DNA from: Streptomyces cacaoi
GTDB lineage: Bacteria > Actinomycetota > Actinomycetes > Streptomycetales > Streptomycetaceae
DNA length: 64,000 bases
Assembly (NCBI RefSeq): GCF_006539165.1
Contig: NZ_BJMM01000002.1
Location: 675,006-739,005 of the forward strand
Direction: 5' to 3'
In this document: positions 57,501 to 61,627 of the stretch, one piece after another
Layout: every line of letters starts with the position of its first letter
How positions within the stretch are numbered: the stretch's first letter is position 1
Position numbers and translations under genes: made by a program
Notes under the pieces: model-generated
What the model saw: the letters and a program-made list of their open reading frames with translations, nothing else
The model's database searches: none
Told to the model about the DNA's origin: nothing

Positions 57501-57981
57501 GGGGTCGATCAAGCCGAACATCGGCCATCCGCTGGCCGCTGAGGGGATCGCGGCGTTCATCAAGGTGGTGCTGATGTTGCAGCACGGGCGGCAGGTGCCG
57601 TTCCGTTCGGGGCAGGAGCCGCTGGACCACTTCGATGTGGCTTCCTCGCCGCTGTATTTCCCCCGCGGGTCGGAGCCGTGGCCGCACGAGGGCGGCATCG
57701 CGGCGCTGAACTGCTTCGCCGACGGCGGCACGAACGCGCATGTGCTGCTCGCTCCCGCGCCGGCCGGTCACCAGGCGGTGCGCGGGCCGCTGGAGCTGCC
57801 CGTGCTCGACCGCCGGGTCGTCATCCGCGGTACCGAGCAGCAACCGAGCCCGGACACCGGCCTGTTCTGGACCGGCCACCGCCCCGACGACGAGAACACC
57901 CCCGACGGCGAGGGGGTCTCCGGCGGCGAGGGTGCGTCCGGTGACGGGTTGTACTGGGACACCTTCCGCGGGGGTGCGTGA
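39589..57981 (+). CDS. Hybrid trans-AT PKS-NRPS megasynthase (gene G)
   Basis: A 6130-aa assembly-line protein with, in order, KS-(ACP-like)-KR-cMT-ACP, C-A(Gly)-PCP, KS-DH-KR-ACP, KS-KR-ACP and a terminal KS0. It would accept the oxazolyl-acetyl starter made by D, E and F, then add a methylated ketide, glycine and two further ketides. The N-terminus (DDKRKLLAELLARAT) is a short amphipathic helix typical of docking. The GTG start at 39589 lies 11 bases after the stop of gene F with GAGAGA before it; the frame is open further upstream but only through gene F. There is no AT and no thioesterase. The protein ends about 75 residues after the KS0, so the chain must move to another protein. Codon use shifts along the gene: the first 4.5 kb end mostly in C, the rest uses many more G- and T-ending codons. 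Confidence 0.93.
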   Translation: MDDKRKLLAELLARATSAPQREGVAIVGVAGRYPLAGNIGELWDNLAAGRDCIREVPAARWDADAHHDPDGVRGSYSKWAGFLDDVDAFDPQFFQISPADAEAMDPQERLFLQTAAATLDDAGHPAARLTARGPVGVFVGVMNNDYEWMGGEAAARGVTTDARTSHWSIANRVSYFFDFTGPSMAVDTACSASLTALHLACESIRTGECAAAIAGGVNLILHPSHLDTLARRGMISRGDRLRAFGAGADGFVDGEGVGAVLLRPLSAALADGDRVLGVIRGSAVNANGKTGGYTVPSSAAQARVIRSALKRAGVEAGSIGYIEAHGTGTPLGDPIEIAGLTEVFGHRTGDDAEDGERQTVPIGSVKSAMGHLESAAGIAGLTKVLLQFRHGTLVPSLHADPPNPDIDFAATPFAVQHDRSPWPRATATGQDGAPQEQPRRALVSSFGGGGANACVILEEHVAADWSRSEPDTAPQLLVLSAKNEDRLRASAHDLAAHLRRGATPSGGTPAGDAPAAAADPEALSWARSLCLRLAAETIGVSQDDLDLETDLADYGFGVTERARLSALLAVESGAEPPATVTTAHSLERVARAVAAAMPSTAPTGPQAPQLADVAHTLQVGRTAYEFRLALPAVSLDEAAGLLEQYAAGEHPADVVTGRAPRAGAAPLTEAAAAELDQALGRRDLAAVAGHWVTGAEIDWPRLTPSGARRIELPTYPFARERYWIPVPGPLAPAPADAAAALPAAAGQETAGPDFYRPLWVRAAPAAEPATRRDGRIAVLVTGASLPLGEALAARLPEGRVELLRLDEESTDAWLDRAGQADLVYHLGGVTRVPDGIGADEVAGQVRHGALSLFHLLRAGAAERIVVVTSGVHAVAGSAVDNPFAAGLHGLVQVAPKERTGLAVTGVDLAPDATAGDAGLRAAVDAILAEPADTAGRTVAVRDGVRYVRRLGRVALPAAPPAPVFRDGGVYLLIGGTGGIARELSLHLARTHRARLVWFSRHEPGPEQLAAMDAIRAHGGEVLHVRGDVCAADDVAAAVAQAHRTFGALHGAVHAAMAFDNHRLADLDEATFTTVTGVKTEGAAALAAAVAGETLDFLAFFSSAGAFGAFAGNGAYICASAAEDAYGLFLRERLAFPVVVINQGYWGQVGSGARSGLSDIFAGLGIDAFSTEQGTEAVARILGSGLPQVMPIIAGRRALEAMGHDPACDGEALPGGHPPALAAAGERLDEETDTDPAATRVLTGYEELEAVSARVLLGVYQRMGVFHRPQERHGAGELRGRLRILDRFARLHEALLTILAGAGFLTRDGDRVTTTDAVAGVDEAASAQEWEAEFDRIAAAYPDIEPTVTLNRLFLAEYPRILRGEVNATEIMFPGTSMSLVQNFYRGNALTDSFNRQVRTAVSAFLDLRPAGLGAGERIEVVELGAGTGATSERVLPVLAQHPGRAGYVYTDISPRFLEHGRERFADDYPFTRFEVLNLDRGLDVQGFTPGSADLVLATNVVHATQNLRATLRKAKALLRPGGWLVLNELTTARPLLTIGGGVLEGWWAFDDAELRIPDSPLVSPSGWRRLLSEEGFTTVRLLGADAGEAAGVAVGGGLGQSVLVAESDGVASCAALPSAAPASPASSAPAAAAVPSVPAAGDADAVADRLGALVEGVLKLNERIDPDRPLADYGFDSLSGMKIVAAVDEAFGVTVPLGDFFERPTLRELAAHLAESWLSEVVAETTTAEAAPAAAPAPVVPAGPSRAAGPAGAVLRPRTDAEASRHALSEGQRALWVIERITPGTYAYNLPLALWLDPGVDVLALRVALQDLLDRHDELRATVRCDDDTPCMRIAAEPELPFQQVYLTARDDDEVRARMDADLRRPFDLAAGPLVRATLYTLGDGRQALLLTFHHMVFDGVSIALLLRELEDGYRAAREGLPLPQERPARTFADFVAWQRDLLAGPEGERLRDYWLGRLTGRATTVPLPLDRPRRAEPGHRGASVDGRVPAAVADAARALASAERTSLFGVLLAAYFGVLRRYSGQAELAVGTPTAGRPASGWDDVLGYFMNMVVLAEHVPQDESFRTLTGRVHRTTLEALDHGAYPLITLAQQLRQADPAASGAPFNVAFYFQNWVRDTGQGSLVQAPVEGVHQVGEFDLTLEVVEEAEGCRYTVKYDPDLFDAATVERFGEHFVTLLADAVDRPDTALGELDVLTAQEKAALAPPAPVPYEQDATVWTLVRRQAAASPGAVAVRYRDEELTYRQLAGRVTDLAARLRAAGVARGRTVGVLLGRDADLPVALLAVQAAGGTYVPLDPSYPAERLAYMAEDAGLHLVLTHSRAPAIPGSVPRLPIDGDGRPAPADPSAVEPAVEPGGEVGGADIAYVIYTSGSTGRPKGVQVPHRALVNFLASMGREPGFGPGDTLLALTTVCFDISALELYLPLVSGGTVEILPDGVARDGMRLREAVERSSATVVQATPATWSMLLAAGWRGDAGLTVLCGGEALPGELAEALLAGNRAVWNLYGPTETTIWSAASRLVPGERVTLGAPLANTGLYVLDGAFRPVPTGVAGELCISGHGVAAGYLGRPGLTAERFVPDPFADGARMYRTGDLVRRLADGRIEYLGRADAQVKVRGFRVELEEIETALRRLDGVREAVVVARRTGGGHSLLACYVLDDGAAEPSREELAGWLPEHMVPEALVRVATFPHTLNGKIDRTRLAGLAPARIREQYGPAQDAPAQHAGGAQPPAGQGSVQAPVDEGTTAAPAGRGPVAELEAELTGTIAELTGLAAEEIGPHTPLGETGMNSVSFTALSSALRTAYGIEVYPTLFYRKGTVHALAAHLWDEHRDALVPRFGAPAAAPAAGETALPAGAPGERGGAAGGQVPGGADADIAVIGMAGRMPDSADLEEFWQHLADGDDLVREVPPERFGRPARPDAPKRWGAFVPDVDRFDAAFFGISPREAELMDPQQRLMLELAWSAVEDAGYRPSQLAGKRVGVFVAVTNSDYLEVQRAAGRGAEGHTLTGAALSIVPNRISYVLDLRGPSVAVDTACSGSLTAVHQAVAALRDGTCDMALAGGVSLILSPAVYEALDQGEMLSPDGRCKTFDSRADGYVRGEGAGAVLLKPHSAARRDGDAVHTVIKAVAAGHGGRTTSLTAPNPDAQADLLVEAYQAAGVPTSTVGYIEAHGTGTALGDPIETAGLSTAFRRLRAGGPADYGPGCAIGSVKTNIGHLEAAAGIAGLFKVVLAQQHGTIPASLHFREQNPYLELDGGPFEVAATARPWPRPRDASGRELPRRGGVSSFGFGGANAHIVLEEPTVPDTREEAAREQGAGEHLFVLSAGDPEGLRRTAERLADHLHTRDVAPGDLAFTLQTGREAMAHRLAVIASSTAGLCAELAAYLSGRPSAVRTGHTGQRRPTDTATDAEAVEPEGDLDAVALAWVAGARIDWAALHRGVARRRVHLPAYPFARARHWVAPGPSGQPVRQGSGPLHPVLLDAEAGDVSAAAGQGRVFTKKLTGEEFFLADHVVEGARVLPGVVYLEMARLAGELAAGGRVHGVEGLVWAAPVTLPAGAAHELAVRVTRDGAHAATGGTGATGGSGGAVSFEVYDARDSARTNAAGTLLLGEPHQRPGPVDPEAVRARCTVRHDAGEAYARFSRLGFDYGESFRTIEELAVGQGEVLATLCLPPAREADAGAFVFHPSLLDAALQTAGMLAPDPTGTADTGDTGDTAGFAGYLPFSLGSVRHYADWPSRLYAYATPSERPAREGMLCFDVLLLDPAGDVVAAIDAFTLRATTGTTGAAPRAGVDADAVFAFEPVWEPAPHTPAAPQGSVLVLDAGAHGAAVVDALTAAGAQARRLALEGPLDVEAALAALPADGPAHVVHLASEHAEDAGGARETAHGAAVEYGFHTAAAFVQGWQEARRGALRYLFVHPETGGTPAGPAMAALARSVGQEHPSVDFGVLAVADEAPARAVVDELGVAGEPEVRRAAGERSRRSWRRTDLPSAGSSFLGGGAHVITGGTGALGLLLAEHLAGARREAGVTEGGIVLAARSEPGPQVRARIEAAGARFVRADVTDPDEVRELFDRARGAFGGIGGVVHTAGLLRDGLLAGKDRADAEAVLAPKVDGTVLLDEATRDDELDYFVVFSSAAVVFGNAGQTDYAFANAFLDHFAERREELRRRGERHGRTLSAAWPVWAEGGMRLGAASEAAMGRLFGMRPVRTRPGLEALERALAGDAPRLLLTAGDPARIQAALEAAQVAPRAGGPSGSPAPSPASPASPSGADGVRAEAEQFVLRVLAEELKLPEGEIALTEPFDHLGVDSLITMSVVRRLEERVGPLSKTLLFEYVTAEELIDHLASAHPQAFTAPAGAEAHPLQPSAARSTDAVSATAFPAVSVASSRAEQDEPSGAGAGDIAIIGVAGRYPQADDVEEFWRNLSAGRDCIEEVPGDRWDHSQFYDPDKSTPGRTYGKWGGFVRGADRFDPLFFRMSQIEAEHIDPQERVFLETVWHTLEDAGYPRAELSGSRVGVFVGMMYGHYQLYGVRDALRDGGIATSSSYAAVANRVSYFFDFTGPSVAVDTMCSSSLVTIHQACQAIRDGDCEVAVAGGVNITSHPVKYLQLAQRGFLSEDGRCRSFGAGGTGYVPAEGSGAVFLKRLDAAVADGDRVLAVVKASAVNHGGTGKGFSVPNPRAQGDLVRTALDRAGLGPEDLDYLEAHGTGTALGDPVEVAGMRRAFGDTLPQTLPVGSVKSLIGHAESAAGIAAVTKVLLQMRHGQLTPSLHAQELNPDIDFEATPFRLQREAAPWPRRSREDGTVRPRTAGVSSFGAGGTNAHLILQEHLDQSAPVAAGPGPYLAVLSARDAGRLASQARRLAAHLRAEGAGAQPHEVAWTLQAGREAMEHRLALLFDDLPELADRLEEFAGGGDPARTWQGVADLRRPPAGEAPAADPVSCARAWTAGRRVDWAALYPAGRPRRVSLPGYPFEGDRIRLAVAEAELAAPAAGPGVQAAAGRARLLTRGWVPSALAPGEEAGLPARTAVLAVPGTEETAAALAAALPGAEVLHPERLAADLAAEDTAWDRFDAVVDLAGCAGPGAGPKREALLAWTRWMQQVVDHVRPRLRAVLLSRGPATGGPATGGEVSGGPVSGGAARAGLYRMLQSEYRHVTSRQVHVEGAVTGEELSRLVAEELRSGSEEAEVAYLDGRRHHAALHEVAEDAPAPPRFPEGHVLWVTGGTRGLGLLTARHFVARYGVRKLVLTGREQLPPREEWATHIAAGTALGEKLRPLAELADSGVELEVVAVPLEDRAALAEAVAGVRERMGPAGGVIHSAGVTDFDNPAFVRKPEGDVARVLGPKVFGTDALIECFRDEPLSLFVLYSSLVASVPALAVGQSDYAMANAYLDAAAEARPYGLPLVSIEWPSWRDTGMGEVRSAAYRASGLAPLGDEDGLALLDRALASGARVVLPALPREEVWSPEGLTARRLEPQAAPSASSAVPSAPVGPAAPTASAASAASAVSGGSASAEVVAAAASWLLDQLARELRFDRARLAADVPVHDFGVDSIMVSQMVQMAAKELDVSIDPSALLEHPTAEGFAAYLAEEFPEALHTAFAPASSASSGSQAAGGAAVSAAGAATAPGENPAAVASAAGGPAGASAVPEGVAVVGLSCRFPGAESADAYWDLLREGRSAVRPIPATRFGSADGRHAGRSGGHHAGLLPEVLRFDPEAFLLSEADVAAMDPQALLLLEEVSGALHHAGYAPAEMRGRRVGVYVGGRTTFSPDGERLGQAKNPVAVTGQNYLAANVSQFFDFRGPGLVVDTACSSALTAMDMAVQALRAGAIESAVVAGVSLLADDRALRVFGQRGLLNPTGEFHVFDRRASGVVLGEGIGAVVLKPLSRARADGDRILAVLEGIAINNDGRTAGPATPNPEAQREVMAEALARSGHSPHDVGWVEANGSGSAITDLIELKAIQAVYRSESKEPVALGSIKPNIGHPLAAEGIAAFIKVVLMLQHGRQVPFRSGQEPLDHFDVASSPLYFPRGSEPWPHEGGIAALNCFADGGTNAHVLLAPAPAGHQAVRGPLELPVLDRRVVIRGTEQQPSPDTGLFWTGHRPDDENTPDGEGVSGGEGASGDGLYWDTFRGGA
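39655..44740 (+). other. Module G1: KS-ACP-like-KR-cMT-ACP
   Basis: KS: C190 (TACSAS) and H325 (EAHGTGT). An ACP-like insertion (about residues 521-600) reads DYGFGVTERARL, with Val558 in place of the phosphopantetheinyl Ser. KR: GGTGGIA and Y1115, but YxxxN reads YICAS (S1119) and the B-type Asp loop is absent. C-methyltransferase: ELGAGTG (1422-1428) and ATNVVHATQ. The ACP is loadable (GFDS, S1677). It should extend the oxazolyl starter and methylate the alpha carbon. Confidence 0.82.
44880..48070 (+). other. Module G2: C-A(Gly)-PCP
   Basis: C domain with intact HHMVFDG (HH1894-1895). The A domain gives DILQLGLIWK, the standard glycine code, with TSGSTGRPKG, YGPTETTIW, YRTGDLVR and NGKIDRTRL. 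The PCP Ser2789 sits in GMNSVS, with Asn for the usual Asp. It adds glycine through an amide bond. Confidence 0.88.
48205..52640 (+). other. Module G3: KS-DH-KR-ACP
   Basis: KS: C3035 (TACSGS) with EAHGTGT. DH: H3510 in DHVVEGARVLP and D3689 in HPSLLDAALQ. KR: TGGTGALG, Y4147 (DYAFAN) and LLRDG (B-type Asp). ACP: GVDS, S4308. All catalytic residues are present, so an alkene is expected directly after the glycine. Confidence 0.87.
52780..56340 (+). other. Module G4: KS-KR-ACP
   Basis: KS: C4568 (DTMCSSS) with EAHGTGT and IGHAES. KR: TGGTRGLG and Y5381 (DYAMAN); its loop (AGVTDFDNP) differs from the B-type KRs elsewhere in the cluster. ACP: GVDS, S5548. It gives a beta-hydroxyl that could be dehydrated by a DH encoded elsewhere. 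Confidence 0.85.
54931..54990 (+). repeat. 15-bp tandem repeat in gene G
   Basis: Four 15-base units, the first two identical (ggcccggcgaccggc) and the next two diverged, encode a GPATG/GEVSG/GPVSG run ahead of the catalytic KR part of module G4. Confidence 0.85.
56515..57750 (+). other. Terminal KS0 of gene G
   Basis: A complete ketosynthase fold with the acyl-binding C5807 (TACSSA) and NIGHPLAAEG. The HGTGT block reads NGSGS (N5942 in place of the catalytic His), a substitution typical of non-condensing trans-AT KS domains. It has no carrier after it and should act as a transfer point to another protein. Confidence 0.83.
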
Positions 57982-60900
57982 TGGCGATGAGCGGCGACAC
58001 CGAGGCCGCCGAGGTCACCGGGGCCACGAAGGTCACCGGGGCCACCGGGGTGGCCGGGACCACCGGGGTGACCGGAGCCGTCGGGGCCTCCGGGGTGGCC
58101 AGGGACACCAGGGCGACCGAGGACGCCGGGGTGGCCGGGCGAGGCCGGCTGCCGGTGGTGTTCATGTTCTCCGGGCAGGGCTCGCAGTACTACCAGATGG
58201 GCCGGGAACTCTACGACGCCCACGAGGGCTTCCGCGCCGCGCTGGACCGCTACGACGCGGTCGTCGCGGAAGAGCTGGGCGAGTCGGTCCTCGCCCGGGT
58301 CTTCGACCCCGCGAAACCCCGCAGCGAGCCGTTCACCGACACCCGTATCACTCATCCGGCGATTGTGATGACGGAGCTGGCACTCGCCGACACTCTGCGC
58401 GGGGAGGGCATCGAGCCCGACCTGCTGCTCGGCTCCAGCCTGGGGGAGTACGCGGCCGCCGCGGTGGCCGGGAGTGTGGATCCGGCGGTGTGCCTGCGCC
58501 AGCTGGTGCGCCAGGCGGGGGTTCTGCGCGCGGCACCCCGCGGCGGCATGCTCGCCGTCCTCGACCACCTCGATGTGATCGAGAGGCTCCCGGCACTGGG
58601 CGCGTGCGAGGTCGCGGCCCGCAACTACCCGGGACACTTCGTCCTCGCCGGCTCGGAGGACGATCTGGCCGCCGCGCAGGCCGAGTTGTCCGCCGCGGGC
58701 GTCCTGCATCAGCGGATACCGGTCGAGTACGCCTACCACTCCGGCCAGATGGACGGTGTCCGGGCCGCCTCGCGGGAGGCGTTCGGCGGGCTGGAATTCG
58801 CTCCGCCCCGTATCCCCTGGATCTCGTGTGTGGGCGGCGAGGAGGTCCGCCACCCCACGGCCGGGCACTTCTGGCAGGTCGCGCGCCGGCCCATCGAGTT
58901 CCAGGCGGCGATGGACACGGTGCGCGGCCGGGGCGATTTCCTCTACCTGGACCTCGGCCCGGCCGGAACCCTGCACAACTTCGCGCGCCAGAACCTGCCG
59001 ACGGGCACCCGCGCCCGGTCCCTGGCGCTGCTCAGCCCGTTCGGGCACGACCCCGGCCTGCTGGCCAGGGTGCGCTCTTCGGCGGCATCTCCGACACGCT
59101 CCACGGCACCAAGGAAGGCACACGGCATGAAGGTCTACGGTTTCCCCGGCCAAGGGTCGCAGCAGCGTGGTATGGGCCGGGAGTTGTTCGATGCCTACCC
59201 GGAGTGGACCGGGATCGCCGATGAGGTACTCGGCTACTCGATCCGGGAGTTGTGTGTCGAGGACCCCGAACGCAAGCTGGGACGGACGGAGTTCACCCAG
59301 CCCGCGCTCTACGTCGTCGAGGCGCTCTCCTTCCTGCGGCGGCAGGAGGAGGATCCGGAGCCTGCCGACTACCTGGCCGGTCACAGCCTCGGGGAGTACG
59401 TGGCTCTCTTCGCCGCGGGCGTCTTCGATTTCGCTACGGGTCTGCGGCTGGTGCAGCGTCGTGGGGAGTTGATGGCGGCTGCGGGGGGCGGCACGATGGC
59501 CGCGGTCGTCGGTACGGACGAGGCGACGGTGACCCGGGTACTGGCCGACTCCGGCCTGGAGGGTGTCGATCTGGCCAATCACAACGCTGTGGACCAGTTC
59601 GTCCTCTCCGGCCCGGACCAGCAGATCGACGCGGCCTGCACCGCGTTCGAGGCGGCCGGGGCGCGTGCGGTCCGTCTCAATGTCAGTGCCCCGTTCCATT
59701 CGCGGTATATGCGGGCGGCGGCTGAGGAGTTCGCGGATTTCCTGGACGGTTTCGCGTTGCGTGCGCCCGAGGTGCCGGTGCTGGCCAATGTGGACGCGCG
59801 TCCGCACGCGGCTGCGACGCTGAAGGAGAGCCTGGCGGCGCAGATCGCCTCCCCGGTGCGCTGGACCGACACGGTGCGGGGGCTGATGGGGCATGGCGAC
59901 TTCGATTTCATCGAGCTGGGCCCTGGCCGGGTTCTCACCAAACTCGTCTCCCGTATCCGGGCGGCCGCCGAACCGCTCCCCGTCCCGGCCCCGCACCCGG
60001 AACCGGCCGCGCCGACCGTCTCCCGGCCGGCCCCGGACGCGGTGACGGATGCGGCCGCCGGGACCGGCCTGGAGCCGGCCGAAGGGCGGGGCGCGGCACA
60101 GTCCGCGCAGCCGGTCCCGGCCGGTGCCGCAGGGGCTGCGGGGGGTGCATCGGCGGAAGGTCTTGGACCGGAGGCTTCTGTCTCTGTGGGTGTCGGGGCG
60201 GCGGCAGTGTCCCGTCTCTCGGTCACCGCCGACGACCTGGGTGCGGTGAGTTTCCGTGAGCGTTACCAGCTGCGCCGCTCGTATGTGCTGGGCTCGCTGT
60301 GGGGCGGTATATCCGGCCCGGCCATGCTGCGTGCTTCTGCGAAGGCGGGTCTGCTGGGCTTCCTGGGTACGGGCGGGATGACGCGGGCCGCCATCGAGGG
60401 CCAGTTGTCGGAACTGGTCGGGGACCTGGGCCTGGGTGGCTGTTTCGGTGTCAACCTTCCCTACCGGCACCGCGCGCCCGAGGAAGAGTCAGCGCTGGTC
60501 GATCTGCTGTTGCGCTATGGCGTCGACCTGATCGAGGCGTCCGGCTTCCCTTTGATCACTGCGTCTTTGGTCCGGTTCCGTCTCAAGGGCGGCCGTATCC
60601 TGGCGAAGGTCTCGCGTACCGATGTGGCGGCCGCGTTCCTGGCCCCGCCCCCGGAGCACCTGGTCGCCCAGCTGCTGGATGCCGGGGAGGTCACGGGGGA
60701 GGAGGCCCGTGCGGCTGCCGGGCGTCCCATGGCCGACGACGTGTGTGTGGAAGCCGACGGTGGCTGGCTGAGCAATTCGGCCGACCTGATGTCCCTGCTG
60801 CCTGCCGTGCTGCGGTTGCGGGATGAGTCGGCACTGCCCGGCCACCACGTCCACGTCGGCTGCGCCGGCGGTATCGGCACCCCGGAAGCCGCCGCCGCGG

Positions 60901-61478
60901 CCTTCCTCCTGGGAGCCGACTTCGTGCTGACCGGATCGGTCAACCAGTGTTCCGCGGAGGCGGCTACCAGTCCGGTGGTGAAGGACCTGCTGGAGGCGGC
61001 GCACGAATACGACGTGGATACTGCTCCGTGGGGGGAGATGTTCGAGTTGGGGGTGCGGGCCCGCTACCTCAAGCGCGGGCTGTTCTTCCCCGCCCGGGCC
61101 GCCCAGTTGCACGAACTGTGGCGCCGCCACGCTTCTTTGGGCGAGCTGGACGAGGCGACCCGCACGAAGGTTCTGGATCGTTACCTGGAGGGCGACTATC
61201 CGGCCACTCCGGGGGTTGATCCGAAGGCGGAGCTGGCCGAGGTGTTCCGCCGCTACTTCACCCGCGGCTTCCGTCTGGCCACCACCGGCGAGGGCTCTTC
61301 CAAGGTGGACTATCTGATCCATTGCGGTCCGGCGATGGGTGCGTTCAACCAGCTGGTCGCCGGCACTCCTCTCCAGCCCTGGCGCGCCCGGACGGTGGAA
61401 GCGATCGCCGACACCCTGCTGGAGGGCGCAGCCGACCACCTCACCACCCGCCTGCGCACCTTCCCCACCACGCCCTGA
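57981..61478 (+). CDS. Trans-acting acylhydrolase-acyltransferase-enoylreductase (gene H)
   Basis: An 1165-aa enzyme serving the AT-less modules in trans. Domain 1 (about residues 57-365) is AT-like: GSSLGEY with nucleophile S153 and H253 in YHSGQMD. The Arg that binds the malonyl carboxylate is missing (LVRQAG, A179), which fits a proofreading acylhydrolase. Domain 2 (about 383-660) is a malonyl-type AT: GHSLGEY with S469, RRGEL with R494, and APFHSRYM. Domain 3 (about 750-1155) is a PfaD-type FMN enoylreductase (ISGPAMLRAS, GGIGTPEAAAAAF, GADFVLTGSVNQ). The start is taken as the ATG that overlaps the gene G stop (TGATG); a GTG three bases earlier is also possible. The first 55 residues are a repetitive Gly/Ala/Thr/Val tail. 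It is the last gene of the operon, and a strong stem-loop follows 24 bases after its stop. Confidence 0.94.
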   Translation: MAMSGDTEAAEVTGATKVTGATGVAGTTGVTGAVGASGVARDTRATEDAGVAGRGRLPVVFMFSGQGSQYYQMGRELYDAHEGFRAALDRYDAVVAEELGESVLARVFDPAKPRSEPFTDTRITHPAIVMTELALADTLRGEGIEPDLLLGSSLGEYAAAAVAGSVDPAVCLRQLVRQAGVLRAAPRGGMLAVLDHLDVIERLPALGACEVAARNYPGHFVLAGSEDDLAAAQAELSAAGVLHQRIPVEYAYHSGQMDGVRAASREAFGGLEFAPPRIPWISCVGGEEVRHPTAGHFWQVARRPIEFQAAMDTVRGRGDFLYLDLGPAGTLHNFARQNLPTGTRARSLALLSPFGHDPGLLARVRSSAASPTRSTAPRKAHGMKVYGFPGQGSQQRGMGRELFDAYPEWTGIADEVLGYSIRELCVEDPERKLGRTEFTQPALYVVEALSFLRRQEEDPEPADYLAGHSLGEYVALFAAGVFDFATGLRLVQRRGELMAAAGGGTMAAVVGTDEATVTRVLADSGLEGVDLANHNAVDQFVLSGPDQQIDAACTAFEAAGARAVRLNVSAPFHSRYMRAAAEEFADFLDGFALRAPEVPVLANVDARPHAAATLKESLAAQIASPVRWTDTVRGLMGHGDFDFIELGPGRVLTKLVSRIRAAAEPLPVPAPHPEPAAPTVSRPAPDAVTDAAAGTGLEPAEGRGAAQSAQPVPAGAAGAAGGASAEGLGPEASVSVGVGAAAVSRLSVTADDLGAVSFRERYQLRRSYVLGSLWGGISGPAMLRASAKAGLLGFLGTGGMTRAAIEGQLSELVGDLGLGGCFGVNLPYRHRAPEEESALVDLLLRYGVDLIEASGFPLITASLVRFRLKGGRILAKVSRTDVAAAFLAPPPEHLVAQLLDAGEVTGEEARAAAGRPMADDVCVEADGGWLSNSADLMSLLPAVLRLRDESALPGHHVHVGCAGGIGTPEAAAAAFLLGADFVLTGSVNQCSAEAATSPVVKDLLEAAHEYDVDTAPWGEMFELGVRARYLKRGLFFPARAAQLHELWRRHASLGELDEATRTKVLDRYLEGDYPATPGVDPKAELAEVFRRYFTRGFRLATTGEGSSKVDYLIHCGPAMGAFNQLVAGTPLQPWRARTVEAIADTLLEGAADHLTTRLRTFPTTP
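58150..59070 (+). other. Acylhydrolase-like domain (gene H)
   Basis: AT fold starting at VFMFSGQGSQYYQMGREL. The nucleophile elbow is GSSLGEY, not GHSLGEY, and Ala179 stands in for the substrate-carboxylate Arg. Known trans-AT acylhydrolases share this loss and free blocked carrier proteins. Confidence 0.75.
59111..59118 (+). promoter_or_regulatory. Possible internal ribosome-binding site before the AT domain of gene H
   Basis: AAGGAAGG lies eight bases before an in-frame ATG at 59127 (MKVYGFPGQGSQ), exactly where the second AT domain begins. It may be a relic of two fused genes or a second start giving a separate AT-ER protein. Confidence 0.45.
59127..59960 (+). other. Malonyl acyltransferase domain (gene H)
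   Basis: Full AT motif set: PGQGSQQRGMG, GHSLGEY (S469), QRRGELM with R494, NHNAVDQFVLSG and APFHSRYM. The HSRYM type points to malonyl-CoA. It is probably the enzyme that loads all ACPs of the assembly line. Confidence 0.85.
60230..61440 (+). other. Trans enoylreductase domain (gene H)
   Basis: PfaD-like TIM-barrel flavoprotein domain with GSLWGGISGPAMLRA near its start and the phosphate-binding GGIGTPEAAAAAF later. It would reduce alkenes on selected modules in trans; no built-in ER is present in any module seen here. Confidence 0.83.
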
Positions 61479-61502
61479 CCCCGCCCACCCCTGCCGCCTC
61501 CT

Positions 61503-61559
61503 GCCGCGGGCTCTTCCCCGACGACCGGGCACACCCGTTCCCGGGGGAGGGCCCGCGGC
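61503..61559 (+). terminator. Strong stem-loop after gene H, probable terminator
   Basis: Bases 61503-61520 and 61542-61559 form an 18-bp stem, complete in RNA with two G-U pairs, around a 21-base loop. It begins 24 bases after the stop of gene H. No U-tract follows, as is common in Streptomyces. It marks the likely end of the operon. Confidence 0.8.
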
Positions 61560-61580
61560 CTTCGGCTGCCCGCCACACCC

Positions 61581-61627
61581 CGCCGGGTGCCTCAACCTCG
61601 CCGGGTGCTTCCGGTCTCGCGGGGTGC
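61581..61627. repeat. Three short direct repeats downstream of the terminator
   Basis: cgccgggtgc occurs at 61581-61590 and 61599-61608, with a one-base variant cgcggggtgc at 61618-61627. The period is 18-19 bases. Function unknown. Confidence 0.7.
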
